Below are positions 42,678 through 51,214 of a stretch of DNA of 64,000 bases, piece after piece. The DNA is from Streptomyces sp. H27-H5 (GTDB lineage Bacteria > Actinomycetota > Actinomycetes > Streptomycetales > Streptomycetaceae). The stretch's first letter is position 1. Each line of letters begins with the position of its first letter. The notes under the pieces are model-generated. The model was not told the DNA's origin and did no database searches. It saw only the letters and a list, made by a program, of their open reading frames with translations. The position numbers were made by a program, and so were the translations under genes. The stretch is taken from contig NZ_JAPNLK010000045.1 of the NCBI RefSeq assembly GCF_026627505.1, forward strand, positions 1 through 64,000. Reading direction: 5' to 3'.

Positions 42678-43286
42678 CTACCGCGCGACGGCGAGGGCGG
42701 CGCGACCCGCCAGGACCACGCGGGTGTGGTCGGCGACGCGCCGGCCGAGGTGCTCGGCGGTGGCGATGTCCGCCTTGTGGACCGCCTCGGGGCCCTGGTC
42801 GGAGTTGGTCTGGGCGGCCGCGCCGGAGAAGAAGCCGAGGCGGTTCAGGTCGTACTCGGAGCCGGTGGTGGAGTTCCAGCCCGGCTTGAGGCCCAGGTTG
42901 ACCCAGCTCATCGCGTGCTGCGCGGCCAGCGTCTGGAAGAACTGCAGCGTGTGCATCTTGTCGCCGCTCTTCGAGCCGGAGTTGGTGAAGCCCGCGGCGA
43001 TCTTGTCCTGCCAGACGTCCCCGAACCAGCGCTTCGAGGTGGCCTCGGCGAAGACGTGGAAGGCGCCCGAGGCAGTGCCCATGTACGTCGGGGAGCCGAA
43101 GATGATCGCGTCCGACGCGTCCAGCAGCGCCCACTGCGCGTCGTCGATCTCGTCGACCTTGACGAGGTGGACGGTCGCGCCGGCGTCGGCGGCTCCCGCC
43201 CGGACGGCCTCGGCGACGACCGCGGTGTGGCCGTATCCCGAGTGATAGGCGACCGAGACGACGGGGGCGGGCGTGATGTCGGACAT
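42678..43286 (-). CDS. Flavodoxin-family NAD(P)H-dependent oxidoreductase (WrbA-like)
   Basis: The 202-residue protein has a flavodoxin fold: VVSVAYHSGYGHTAVVAEA binds FMN phosphate, followed by FGSPTYMGTASGAFHVFAEAT. It resembles WrbA-type quinone reductases or NADPH-dependent FMN reductases. It is divergent from an HxlR-type regulator 129 bases away, with an inverted repeat between them, which suggests redox- or electrophile-responsive control. Confidence 0.85.
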   Translation of the reverse strand: MSDITPAPVVSVAYHSGYGHTAVVAEAVRAGAADAGATVHLVKVDEIDDAQWALLDASDAIIFGSPTYMGTASGAFHVFAEATSKRWFGDVWQDKIAAGFTNSGSKSGDKMHTLQFFQTLAAQHAMSWVNLGLKPGWNSTTGSEYDLNRLGFFSGAAAQTNSDQGPEAVHKADIATAEHLGRRVADHTRVVLAGRAALAVAR

Positions 43287-43369
43287 GGCGGTTCTCCCTC
43301 AAGGATGTGCTCGATGCGTCGCGTCGTGGCACGACGGCGACGAGAGAAAGAGAACCACTAACTTTTCGA

Positions 43370-43415
43370 AAGCGCAAGCAGACAGTTAACGCTACCCGAG
43401 GGTACGCTTGCGCTT
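43370..43415. promoter_or_regulatory. Inverted-repeat operator between the oxidoreductase and HxlR genes
   Basis: AAGCGCAAGC (43370-43379) and GCTTGCGCTT (43406-43415) are perfect inverted 10-mers, the second abutting the HxlR ATG. The region also has CTAACT/AGTTAA elements. TACGCT at 43403-43408 could be a -10 for a leaderless HxlR transcript. Binding by HxlR is inferred. Confidence 0.5.
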
Positions 43416-43820
43416 ATGGAGACCCCTGTTCGCACGGACGCGCCCGCATCGGAACTTCCTTTCGATGTCTTCGCCCGCACCTGCCCTTCCCGGGAAACCC
43501 TGGAGCACGTCACCGGACGCTGGGGCAGTCTGACCGTGGGCGCCCTGCGCGACGGCGCCTGTCGCTTCAACGAACTGCGTCGCCGCGTGGACGGCGTCAG
43601 CGAGAAGATGCTCTCCCAGACCCTGCACGCGCTGGAGCGCGACGGCATAGTCCACCGCGAGGCGCAGCCCACGAACCCGCCCCGCGTCGACTACGAACTC
43701 ACTCCTCTGGGCCACGAGGTCGCCGATCGGCTGCTCGCCCTGATCCACTCCGTGGAGGACAACATGCGGCAGGTGCTCGCCGCCCGGGCTTCCTACGACG
43801 AGGCGCGCGGCGGCCTCTGA
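43416..43820 (+). CDS. HxlR-family transcriptional regulator
   Basis: This 134-residue winged-helix protein has the HxlR pattern: CPSRETLEHVTGRWGSLTVGAL, RFNELRRRVDGVSEKMLSQTL and GIVHREAQPTNPPRVDYELTPLG. The Cys near the N-terminus is the redox-sensing residue in some HxlR proteins. No Shine-Dalgarno sequence is seen and an inverted repeat touches the start, so the transcript may be leaderless. It likely regulates the divergent flavodoxin-family gene. Its 3' end overlaps mutM by 28 bases. Confidence 0.88.
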   Translation: METPVRTDAPASELPFDVFARTCPSRETLEHVTGRWGSLTVGALRDGACRFNELRRRVDGVSEKMLSQTLHALERDGIVHREAQPTNPPRVDYELTPLGHEVADRLLALIHSVEDNMRQVLAARASYDEARGGL

Positions 43821-44653
43821 CAGCGCGGGCAGAAGTAGCTCGACCGGTTCATCCACGGCCGGCGGCGCATCGGGGTCCCGCAGCGCCGGCAGGGCTCGTC
43901 CTCCCGGCCGTACGCGTCGAGCGAGCGGTCGAAGTATCCGGACTCGCCGTTCACGTTCACGTACAGGCTGTCGAAGCTGGTCCCGCCGACGGAGAGCGCG
44001 GCGTTCATGACGTCACGGACGTGGGAGAGGAGTTCCGCGCTCCGGGGGCGCGTGAGCGTGGCCGTCGGGCGCTCGTAGTGCAGCCGGGCGCGCCACAGGG
44101 CCTCGTCGGCGTAGATGTTGCCGACCCCGCTGATGAGCGACTGGTCCAGCAGGGCCCGCTTGACGGTGGTCCGCTTGGCGCGCAGCGCGAGGTGGTAGGC
44201 GGCTTCGGGGAAGAGCGGGTCCAGCGGGTCACGGGCGATGTGCGCGATGACGTCGGGGAGCCCGTCGGGGGTGTTCTCGTGCAGGGACAGCCCGCCAAAG
44301 GTGCGCTGGTCCACGAAGCGCAGCTCGGTGCCGGTCGCGTCGTCGAAGCGCACGCGGATCCGCAGGTGCTTCTCGTCGGGAGCGCCGACCGGCTGCACCA
44401 GCAGCTGTCCGCTCATGCCGAGGTGGCCCAGCACCGACAGGTCGCGTTCCACGAGCGGCAGCCACAGGTACTTCCCGCGCCGCTGCGGCACCCCGACGGT
44501 CTCCCCGGTGAGCCGGGCCGCGAAATCGGCGCCGCCGCCCGGGTGCCGCCGCACGGCACGGGGGTGCAGGACCTCGACGGACTCGATGGTCCGCCCGGCC
44601 ACCCAACGCTCCAAACCGCGCCGCACCACTTCGACTTCGGGCAGCTCGGGCAC
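43793..44653 (-). CDS. mutM: Formamidopyrimidine-DNA glycosylase
   Basis: The 286-residue base-excision enzyme removes 8-oxoguanine. The N-terminal PELPEVE places the catalytic Pro2; Lys61 in RRGKYLW and the segment SLISGVGNIYADE are conserved. The C-terminal zinc finger CRRCGTPM...YFCPRC is complete. It is convergent with the HxlR gene, overlapping its end. It lies 132 bases after rnc with a strong terminator between. Confidence 0.95.
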   Translation of the reverse strand: MPELPEVEVVRRGLERWVAGRTIESVEVLHPRAVRRHPGGGADFAARLTGETVGVPQRRGKYLWLPLVERDLSVLGHLGMSGQLLVQPVGAPDEKHLRIRVRFDDATGTELRFVDQRTFGGLSLHENTPDGLPDVIAHIARDPLDPLFPEAAYHLALRAKRTTVKRALLDQSLISGVGNIYADEALWRARLHYERPTATLTRPRSAELLSHVRDVMNAALSVGGTSFDSLYVNVNGESGYFDRSLDAYGREDEPCRRCGTPMRRRPWMNRSSYFCPRCQRPPRASS

Positions 44654-44731
44654 GGTGTTCCTCCGGGAGGGCGACGGGTCTGGACGCTTCGCCGAGCCTA
44701 CCGGCCGCCCTCGGGGCGCCCGGGAACGGGA

Positions 44732-44765
44732 CCGCCCCCGCCCCTCCGGAGAGGGGCGGGGGCGG
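44732..44765 (-). terminator. Terminator downstream of rnc
   Basis: CCGCCCCCGCCCCTC pairs perfectly with GAGGGGCGGGGGCGG around CGGA, 20 bases past the rnc stop. It separates rnc from mutM. Confidence 0.75.
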
Positions 44766-44785
44766 GGAACATCCCGAAGGAAGGG

Positions 44786-45631
44786 TCAGGCGCCCGGCGA
44801 CGGTTCGACGGGCGTCGGCGCCCCGCCGTCCTCGGCCGCGGCCGGAGCCGCGACCTCTGCCGGAGCGGCTGCGGCAGCGGCTGCCGCCGCGATCCGCTCA
44901 TCCGCCGCGGCGCGGATCCCGCGCCACGCGGACTCGGCCGCCTGCTGTTCCGCTTCCTTCTTGCTGCGGCCGGTGCCGGTGCCGTACGAGACACCACCGA
45001 CGCGAGCGGCAGCTGTGAAGGTCTTCTCGTGGTCCGGACCGGTCTCGGTGACCAGGTATTCCGGTACACCAAGGCCTTCGGCCGCCGTGAGCTCCTGGAG
45101 ACTGGTCTTCCAGTCCAGGCCGGCCCCGAGGTTGGAGGACTTCTCGATGAGCGGGTCGAAGAGCCGGTGGACCAGCTCCGAGGCCGCGTCGAGGCCCTGA
45201 TCGAGGTAGACCGCGCCGATCACCGCTTCAAGGGTGTCGGCGAGGATGGAGGCCTTGTCCCGGCCACCCGTGCCCTCTTCGCCCCGGCCGAGCCGGATGA
45301 AGGAGCCGAGTTCGAGGCCACGCCCGACCTCCGCAAGTGCGCGCGAGTTGACCACAGCGGCCCGCAGTTTGGCCAGTTGGCCTTCCGGCAGGTCGGGGTG
45401 GGTCGTGTACAGCGTGTCCGTGACCACCAGGCCGAGCACGGAGTCCCCGAGGAACTCCAGGCGCTCGTTGGTGGGCAGACCGCCGTTCTCGTACGCGTAC
45501 GAGCGGTGGGTCAGTGCACGCACCAGAAGGGCGGTCTCGAGTTGGTACCCGAGCCGCCCTTCCAGAAGCACGTGGGACGAGGCCGCGTTGTTACTGTCTG
45601 CCTGCTTCTCAGCGTTGGACAGCTCAGACAT
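44786..45631 (-). CDS. rnc: Ribonuclease III
   Basis: The 281-residue dsRNA nuclease corresponds to AbsB of S. coelicolor, which processes rRNA and globally affects antibiotic production. The signature NERLEFLGDSVLGLVV and the double-stranded RNA-binding domain (DWKTSLQELTAAEG...SKKEAEQQAAESAW) are intact. A Glu/Ala/Pro-rich tail of about 40 residues is added. The ATG at 45631 is preceded by GAGAGG. It follows rpmF by about 19 bases. Confidence 0.95.
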   Translation of the reverse strand: MSELSNAEKQADSNNAASSHVLLEGRLGYQLETALLVRALTHRSYAYENGGLPTNERLEFLGDSVLGLVVTDTLYTTHPDLPEGQLAKLRAAVVNSRALAEVGRGLELGSFIRLGRGEEGTGGRDKASILADTLEAVIGAVYLDQGLDAASELVHRLFDPLIEKSSNLGAGLDWKTSLQELTAAEGLGVPEYLVTETGPDHEKTFTAAARVGGVSYGTGTGRSKKEAEQQAAESAWRGIRAAADERIAAAAAAAAAPAEVAAPAAAEDGGAPTPVEPSPGA

Positions 45632-45650
45632 TGCGCCTCTCACCAGCCGC

Positions 45651-45824
45651 TCAGACCTCGAGAACCTGGCGCTTGTTGTAGGTGCCGCAGCTCGGGCACG
45701 CAATGTGCTGGAGCTTCGGCTCCTGGCAGCGCTCGCACGAAACCAGGTTGGGGACCGCAGCCTTCCACTGCGACCGGCGGTGGCGCGTGTTGCTGCGCGA
45801 CATCTTCCGCTTCGGAACAGCCAC
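45651..45824 (-). CDS. rpmF: Ribosomal protein L32
   Basis: This 57-residue protein starts at the GTG at 45824 (VAVPKRKMSRSNTRHRRSQW). It contains the zinc-ribbon pattern CERC...CPSC and ends KRQVLEV, which is the C+ type of L32. It lies two bases after the DUF177 gene and before rnc, the conserved order in many bacteria. Confidence 0.95.
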   Translation of the reverse strand: MAVPKRKMSRSNTRHRRSQWKAAVPNLVSCERCQEPKLQHIACPSCGTYNKRQVLEV

Positions 45825-45826
45825 GG

Positions 45827-46492
45827 CTACTTCTCCTGCTTCTCGGCGGCGCTCTGAACTCCGTCAGATGCAGTGCCGCTCATGTTGTCCTTCTCGTCGT
45901 CCTGATCGGTCACGACGAGTTCCTGCAAGGCCGCCCAACGGATGTCGACGGCCTCATGGTGGTGGTCCGGGTCGTCGTTCAGGCTGAGCCCGCAATCGGG
46001 GCACAGTCCGAGACAGTCTTCTCGGCACACCGGCTGCAGCGGCAGTGCGAGCACCACCACGTCCCGCAGCAGGGGTTCGAGGTCGAACAAGCCGTCCTCG
46101 AGGAAGAGCGTGTCCTCGTCGTCCTCGGCGTCGTCGGCCGGTTCCGCCTTGGAGCGGCTCCGGTCGTCGGCGTCAGGGTACGAGAACATCTCCTGGAAGT
46201 CCGCCTTGAGCTCGCGCCCGACAGACTCCAGACACCTTACGCACTCCCCCACGGCCGATGCACGGGCGGTGCCTGTGACAAGCACCCCTTCCATGACCGA
46301 CTCCAGGCGGAGGGTGAGCTTCAGCGGGGCGCCTTCCGGTACCCCGATGACGCCGGCGAGACCGAGGTCCGCCGGTGCCGCGATCTCGCGGGACAGCCGC
46401 TGCATGGCACCAGGACGCCGACCCAGCTCGTGCGTGTCGAACACGAGGGGGTTGTGGTGGTCGAGGCGGGTATTCAGGGCCGTTCCTGCTTT
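45827..46492 (-). CDS. DUF177/YceD-family protein
   Basis: The family is coupled to rpmF in many bacteria and linked to ribosomal RNA accumulation. Visible are FDTHELGRRPGAMQRLSREI near the start, the CVRCLE motif and a DCLGLCPDCGLSLNDDPDHHH cluster typical of DUF177. The start is uncertain: GTG 46492 (221 aa), ATG 46537, or a site near the sequence ACG-GCC-CTG where related proteins begin with Met-Ala-Leu-Asn. An AT-rich stretch just upstream may be a promoter. Confidence 0.85.
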   Translation of the reverse strand, partial: KAGTALNTRLDHHNPLVFDTHELGRRPGAMQRLSREIAAPADLGLAGVIGVPEGAPLKLTLRLESVMEGVLVTGTARASAVGECVRCLESVGRELKADFQEMFSYPDADDRSRSKAEPADDAEDDEDTLFLEDGLFDLEPLLRDVVVLALPLQPVCREDCLGLCPDCGLSLNDDPDHHHEAVDIRWAALQELVVTDQDDEKDNMSGTASDGVQSAAEKQEK

Positions 46493-46613
46493 CACAGATC
46501 GCTGAAGATCAAAATTTCTGCCGCTCACGGGCAGCATGGATCGCGGTGCATACGCGCGACCGAAGAGCCAGGATACCCGCCGCTTCGCTCTGAGCCCAAT
46601 CCGGCCCCGAGCC

Positions 46614-47714
46614 TCACTGGCGTCCCTGCTCGTACTGCCGCAGCTGGTTCAGGTCGATCATGCTCGTGTCGAAGAAGCTGGTCTCGTCGAGCGCGGGCTG
46701 CGGGGGAACCTGCTGTTCGTGGTGGTGCCCGCCCTGGTGCTGCTGGTGCTGCTGGTCCTGGTGTTGCGGGACCTGCTGCTGGTAGGCCCCGTACGGGTCC
46801 GGCTGCTGCTGGTACGAGCCGGCGTAGGGGTCGGGCTGCTGCTGGTAGCCGTACGGATCCTGGTACGCGGCGTACGCGTCCTGCTGGTGGGCCGCGGGCT
46901 GCTGGTAGGAGTAGCCGTCGTACACGGGCTCCTGCGGCGCCGGCGCCTGGACCTGGGCGGGGATCACCGGGGCCGTCGGCTCGGCCAGACCGGCCAGGAA
47001 GTCGGCGTCGCTCGACGAGCGGCCCTGCTGGAGGCCCGCCGCGTCCTGGGCCGCCATGTGCGCGCCGAGGTCGTCCACGGGCGCGCGCCCGAGCAGCTTC
47101 TGGCGGCCGCGTCCCACCGCCTCCAGGGTCTTGGACAGCACCGCCTCGAAGGTCGCCAGCTTGGTGTCCACGTACGCGTCGGCCTGCTCGCGCCGGGTCT
47201 GCGGATCCGGGCTGGGCTCGGGGGCGTCGTGGTCCGCGGGGTCCTCGTACCCGTTGCCGCCCGGGCCCGGACCGCGGCCCAGCAGCTTCTCCCGGCCGCG
47301 GTCCACCGAGCCGATGGTCTTGCTGAGCACGACCTCGAAGTTGGCGAGCTTGCTGTCGACGTAGTCGTCCGCCTCGGCCCGGATCTCCTCGGCCTCCCGG
47401 CGGGCGTCCGCGAGGATCCGGTCCGCCTCGGCCTGCGAGCGGCGCGCGACCTCCGTGTCGGAGATGAGGGAGCCGCGTTGGGCGTGCGCCGACTCGATGA
47501 TCCGGTCCGCCTCCCGGCGGGCCTCCTCGACCATCTGCTCCCGGCCGCCGATGAGCTCCCGCGCCTGTGCGAGCGATCCGGGCAGTGCCTCGCGCACCTC
47601 TTCGAGCTGCGCGAGCAGCTCCGCGCGATTGATCACGCACGAGGAGGACATGGGCATGGACCGGGCGCCGCCGACGGCCGCGACGATCTCGTCGAGCTTC
47701 TTCTGCACGTCCAT
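46614..47714 (-). CDS. DivIVA-like coiled-coil protein with Gln/Tyr/Pro-rich tail
   Basis: This 366-residue protein begins with a helical domain and a long Ala/Glu/Arg coiled coil (about 30-120; QAEADRILADARREAEEIRAE). Two similar segments follow: YVDSKLANFEVVLSKT...REKLLGR and YVDTKLATFEAVLSKT...RQKLLGR, an internal duplication. The last ~110 residues are Gln, Tyr, Pro and His-rich. It is conserved between coaD and rpmF in Streptomyces; cell wall or polar growth functions are suspected for such proteins but not shown. Confidence 0.75.
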   Translation of the reverse strand: MDVQKKLDEIVAAVGGARSMPMSSSCVINRAELLAQLEEVREALPGSLAQARELIGGREQMVEEARREADRIIESAHAQRGSLISDTEVARRSQAEADRILADARREAEEIRAEADDYVDSKLANFEVVLSKTIGSVDRGREKLLGRGPGPGGNGYEDPADHDAPEPSPDPQTRREQADAYVDTKLATFEAVLSKTLEAVGRGRQKLLGRAPVDDLGAHMAAQDAAGLQQGRSSSDADFLAGLAEPTAPVIPAQVQAPAPQEPVYDGYSYQQPAAHQQDAYAAYQDPYGYQQQPDPYAGSYQQQPDPYGAYQQQVPQHQDQQHQQHQGGHHHEQQVPPQPALDETSFFDTSMIDLNQLRQYEQGRQ

Positions 47715-47772
47715 GGGGGCTCGCACTCTCTCGGCCTCGGGCGGTTCCCGAGTCGGACCCGACGACTGTAAG

Positions 47773-47795
47773 GCCCCGGGGTACGGGCCCGGGGC
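47773..47795 (-). terminator. Hairpin between the DivIVA-like gene and coaD
   Basis: GCCCCGGG and CCCGGGGC pair over a 7-base loop in the 103-base gap. No T-run is present. On the minus strand it lies downstream of coaD. Confidence 0.45.
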
Positions 47796-47817
47796 GAACC
47801 GGGGTGACAACGACCCG

Positions 47818-48297
47818 TCAGCGGTCGCGCAGTCGCTCCAGCAGGGCGGCGTGCACGTGCGCCGGCAGCAGGTGGGCGACGTCGCCGCCCCAGGTGGCGA
47901 CTTCCTTGACCAGGGAGGAGGACAGGAAGCTGTAGGTGGGGTTGGTCGGCACGAACAGCGTTTCGACGCCCGACAGTCCCATGTTCATCTGGGCCATCTG
48001 CAGCTCGTAGTCGAAGTCGCTGACGGCGCGCAGGCCCTTGACGATGGCCGGGATGTCCCGCTGCTTGCAGAAGTCGACCAGCAGTCCGTGGAAGGACTCG
48101 ACCTCCACGTTCCCGTAGTCGGCCGTCGCCTCCCGGATCAGCTCGATCCGCTCCTCGACGGTGAACAACCCCTGCTTGGACTGGTTGATCATCACGGCGA
48201 CGTGGACCACGTCGTAGAGCCGGGAGGCCCGGCCGATGATGTCGAGGTGTCCGTTGGTGATGGGGTCGAACGACCCCGGACAGACGGCGCGGCGCAA
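47818..48297 (-). CDS. coaD: Phosphopantetheine adenylyltransferase
   Basis: This 159-residue enzyme makes dephospho-CoA. It has the nucleotidyltransferase start RRAVCPGSFDPITNGHLDII with the HIGH-like NGHL, and YSFLSSSLVKEVA. A TTG at 48297 with GAGGGA six bases upstream gives the usual length; the frame extends upstream into rsmD. It lies 29 bases after rsmD. Confidence 0.94.
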   Translation of the reverse strand: MRRAVCPGSFDPITNGHLDIIGRASRLYDVVHVAVMINQSKQGLFTVEERIELIREATADYGNVEVESFHGLLVDFCKQRDIPAIVKGLRAVSDFDYELQMAQMNMGLSGVETLFVPTNPTYSFLSSSLVKEVATWGGDVAHLLPAHVHAALLERLRDR

Positions 48298-48326
48298 CTG
48301 AATTCCCTCGCTCCCCGGTGCGGGCA

Positions 48327-48905
48327 TCATGAGTTTTCGCTGGTGAAAGCGGCGCGACCGTACCAAAGGGTGCCCTCGCCGTACTTCCTTGACCGGAGCG
48401 ACTCGAACCCCTCGGGCCACGGGAAGGCGCCGCTCCTGGTGCTGCGTTCCACGGTGACCAGTGCGTCCTCCGTGAGCCAGCCATTGGACCGGAGTGTGAG
48501 GAGGATCTCCCGGAGTTCCTCGTGCTCCACGACGTACGGCGGGTCCAGGAAGACGATGTCGTACGGCTCCCCGTGGAAGGGGACCGCCACGATCTGTTCG
48601 GCCCTGCCCGCGCGGAATTCGGCTCCGGGCAGGCCCACCGAGGTGATGTTGTCCTTGATCGCCTTGGCAGCCTTCGCGTCGGGCTCGACCAGCAGGGCCC
48701 GTTCGGCGCCGCGAGAGAGGGCCTCCAGCCCCACCGCGCCGGAGCCCGCGTAGAGGTCGAGCACGCGGGCGCCCTCGACGCCGTGCAGGGACTCCCAGGT
48801 GGAGAAGAGCCCTTCGCGCATCCGGTCCGAGGTCGGGCGGGTGCCGGTGCCGGGCGGCACGGCCAGCCGTCGCCCGCCGGCGCTGCCGGCGATCACGCGG
48901 GTCAT
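48327..48905 (-). CDS. rsmD: 16S rRNA (guanine-N2)-methyltransferase RsmD
   Basis: The 192-residue enzyme methylates G966 of 16S rRNA. It has the SAM motif VLDLYAGSGAVGLEALSRGA and the catalytic DPPY (IVFLDPPYVVEHEEL). The start IAGSAGGRRLAVPPG matches the family. It sits in the recG-rsmD-coaD cluster. Confidence 0.94.
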   Translation of the reverse strand: MTRVIAGSAGGRRLAVPPGTGTRPTSDRMREGLFSTWESLHGVEGARVLDLYAGSGAVGLEALSRGAERALLVEPDAKAAKAIKDNITSVGLPGAEFRAGRAEQIVAVPFHGEPYDIVFLDPPYVVEHEELREILLTLRSNGWLTEDALVTVERSTRSGAFPWPEGFESLRSRKYGEGTLWYGRAAFTSENS

Positions 48906-48966
48906 CTGGGGTCCTTCGGTGGGGAGACGGAGAAACGTTCAGCGGTTCAACGATAGGTCGTCGTCC

Positions 48967-51177
48967 TCAGCCCTTCTCCAGGTACTGCTCGCGCTCGGTG
49001 TCCAGTAGAGCGTCCAGGGCGGTCCGCAGGCCGGGCAGGTGCTCCAGCTCGGGGTCCTCGGCGACCACGCGGGTGGCCTCCTCCCGGGCCTGGGCGATGA
49101 CCTCCTCGTCCTCGATGACGGCGAGCATGCGCAGCGAGGAGCGGACCCCGGACTGGGCCTGCCCCAGCACGTCGCCCTCGCGCCGCTGTTCCAGGTCGAT
49201 CCGGGAGAGCTCGAAGCCGTCGAGGGTGGCGGCGACGGCAGCGAGGCGGGCGCGGGCGGGGCTCGCCTCGTGCATCTCGCTGACCAGCAGGCACAGCCCG
49301 GGCGCCGAGCCGCGGCCGACGCGGCCGCGCAGCTGGTGGAGTTGGGAGACCCCGAACCGGTCCGCGTCCATGATCACCATGACCGTGGAGTTGGGGACGT
49401 TCACCCCGACCTCGATGACGGTGGTGGCGACCAGCACCTTGACCTCGCCGGCGGCGAAGCGGCGCATGACGGCGTCCTTGTCCGCGGGGTCCATCCGTCC
49501 GTGGAGCACCTCGACGCTCAGCCCGGCGAGCGGGCCCCGGGCGAGCTGGTCGGCGATCTCCAGTACGGCCAGCGGGGGTCGCTTGTCGCCGTCCTCCTCG
49601 GCGGCCTTCTTCTTCTTGGGCTCGTCCTCGCCGTCGCCGATGCGCGGACAGACGACGTAGGCCTGGTGGCCGTTCTCGACTTCCTCCCGCACCCGTTCCC
49701 AGGCGCGCGCGAGGAAGTGCGGCTTGTCCTTGGCGGGCACCACGTGGGTGGCGATGGGAGAGCGGCCGGCGGGCAGCTGGTCCAGTACGGAGGTCTCCAG
49801 GTCGCCGAAGACCGTCATGGCGACCGTGCGCGGGATCGGGGTCGCGGTCATCACCAGCAGGTGCGGGGGCTGTTTGCCCTTCGAGCGCAGCGCGTCCCTC
49901 TGTTCGACGCCGAAGCGGTGTTGTTCGTCGACCACGACCAGGCCGAGGTCGTGGAACTGCACCTTGTCCTCGATCAGGGCGTGGGTGCCGATGACGATCC
50001 CGGCCTCGCCGGTCACCAAATCCAGCAGAGCCCGGCGCCTGGCCGGCACCCCCATCGAGCCGGTGAGCAGCGTGACCTTGGTGCCCTGGTCGGATCCGCC
50101 CAGCAGGCCGCCCTCGGCGAGTTCGCCCATCATCTCGGTGACGGAGCGGTGGTGCTGTTGGGCGAGCACCTCGGTGGGCGCGAGCATCGCGGCCTGTCCC
50201 CCCGCGTCGACGACGGCGAGCATGGCCCGCAGCGCGACCATCGTCTTGCCGCTGCCGACCTCGCCCTGGAGCAGGCGGTGCATGGGGTGGTCGGTGGCGA
50301 GGTCGTCGAAGATCTCCTTGGAGACGGTCCGCTGGCCCTCGGTGAGGGTGAAGGGCAGCTTCGCGTCGAAGGCGTCGAGGAGTCCGCCCGGGCGGGGTCG
50401 GCGCGGGACGGCCGGGAGTTGGGAGTCGGCGTGCCGGCGGCGGGCGAGTGCCACCTGGAGGACGAACGCCTCGTCCCACTTGAGTCGTTGGCGGGCGTCC
50501 TCCACGTCGGCCTTGGTGGTGGGGCGGTGGACCTTCAGCAGGGCCTCGGTGAGCGGGACCAGGCCGCGACCCTCGCGCAGGGTGGCCGGGAGCGGGTCGA
50601 CGGCCTCGCGGACGCCGGGCAGCACCGCGTCCACGCATTTGGCGATCTTCCAGGACTCCATTTGTTTGCAGGCCGGGTAGATCGGGATGAGCCGGCCGGC
50701 GAAGGCGGCCGCGGCGTCCGCGCCGCCGGTGTCGTCCGCGTCCCTGCCGAGGGGCTCGTAGGCGGGGTGGGCGAGCTGGAGTTTGTGGTTGAACCGGGAG
50801 ACCTTGCCTGCGAACATCGCGCGGCTGCCGGGCAGCAGGTCCTTGTGCGGCTTGTGGACGCCGGACCCGAAGAAGACCAGCTGGAGCCGGCCGCTGCCGT
50901 CCGTGATGGTGACTTCGAGGCGCTTCCCGCCGCCCCGGCCGCCCTGGTAGGTCAGCAGGCGCGCGTCGGCGACCTGCGCGACGACCGTGACGTGCTCGTC
51001 GAGCTGGTCGGCGAGGTCGGCGAGGGAGGTCAGCTCGCCACGCTCGGCGTACCGCCGGGGGTAGTGGTGCAGCAGGTCCAGGGCCGTGTGCAGGCCGAGG
51101 TGCTCGGCCAGCACCTTGGCGGTGGCGGGGCCGAGGGTCTTCTTGAGGTCTTCGTCGAGCGCGGGCACGTGTTCCAT
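48967..51177 (-). CDS. recG: ATP-dependent DNA helicase RecG
   Basis: This 736-residue branch-migration helicase remodels stalled replication forks. An N-terminal wedge/OB domain precedes GEVGSGKTMVAL (Walker A) and VVVDEQHRFGVEQR (DEQH). The C-terminal helicase block includes QLRGRVGRGSAPG. The ATG at 51177 matches the usual start region; an ATG at 51198 and a GTG at 51168 are alternatives. A charged insertion (EDEPKKKKAAEEDGDKR) lies between helicase blocks. Confidence 0.95.
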   Translation of the reverse strand: MEHVPALDEDLKKTLGPATAKVLAEHLGLHTALDLLHHYPRRYAERGELTSLADLADQLDEHVTVVAQVADARLLTYQGGRGGGKRLEVTITDGSGRLQLVFFGSGVHKPHKDLLPGSRAMFAGKVSRFNHKLQLAHPAYEPLGRDADDTGGADAAAAFAGRLIPIYPACKQMESWKIAKCVDAVLPGVREAVDPLPATLREGRGLVPLTEALLKVHRPTTKADVEDARQRLKWDEAFVLQVALARRRHADSQLPAVPRRPRPGGLLDAFDAKLPFTLTEGQRTVSKEIFDDLATDHPMHRLLQGEVGSGKTMVALRAMLAVVDAGGQAAMLAPTEVLAQQHHRSVTEMMGELAEGGLLGGSDQGTKVTLLTGSMGVPARRRALLDLVTGEAGIVIGTHALIEDKVQFHDLGLVVVDEQHRFGVEQRDALRSKGKQPPHLLVMTATPIPRTVAMTVFGDLETSVLDQLPAGRSPIATHVVPAKDKPHFLARAWERVREEVENGHQAYVVCPRIGDGEDEPKKKKAAEEDGDKRPPLAVLEIADQLARGPLAGLSVEVLHGRMDPADKDAVMRRFAAGEVKVLVATTVIEVGVNVPNSTVMVIMDADRFGVSQLHQLRGRVGRGSAPGLCLLVSEMHEASPARARLAAVAATLDGFELSRIDLEQRREGDVLGQAQSGVRSSLRMLAVIEDEEVIAQAREEATRVVAEDPELEHLPGLRTALDALLDTEREQYLEKG

Positions 51178-51214
51178 TGCACACCATGGCGCCGACAAGC
51201 CCGTCCTTCGACCC

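Noticed and set aside
43307..47326. A plus-strand open frame of about 1,300 codons
   Set aside because: It runs over mutM, rnc, rpmF and the DUF177 gene on the opposite strand, plus the HxlR gene in another frame; no protein family is recognisable.
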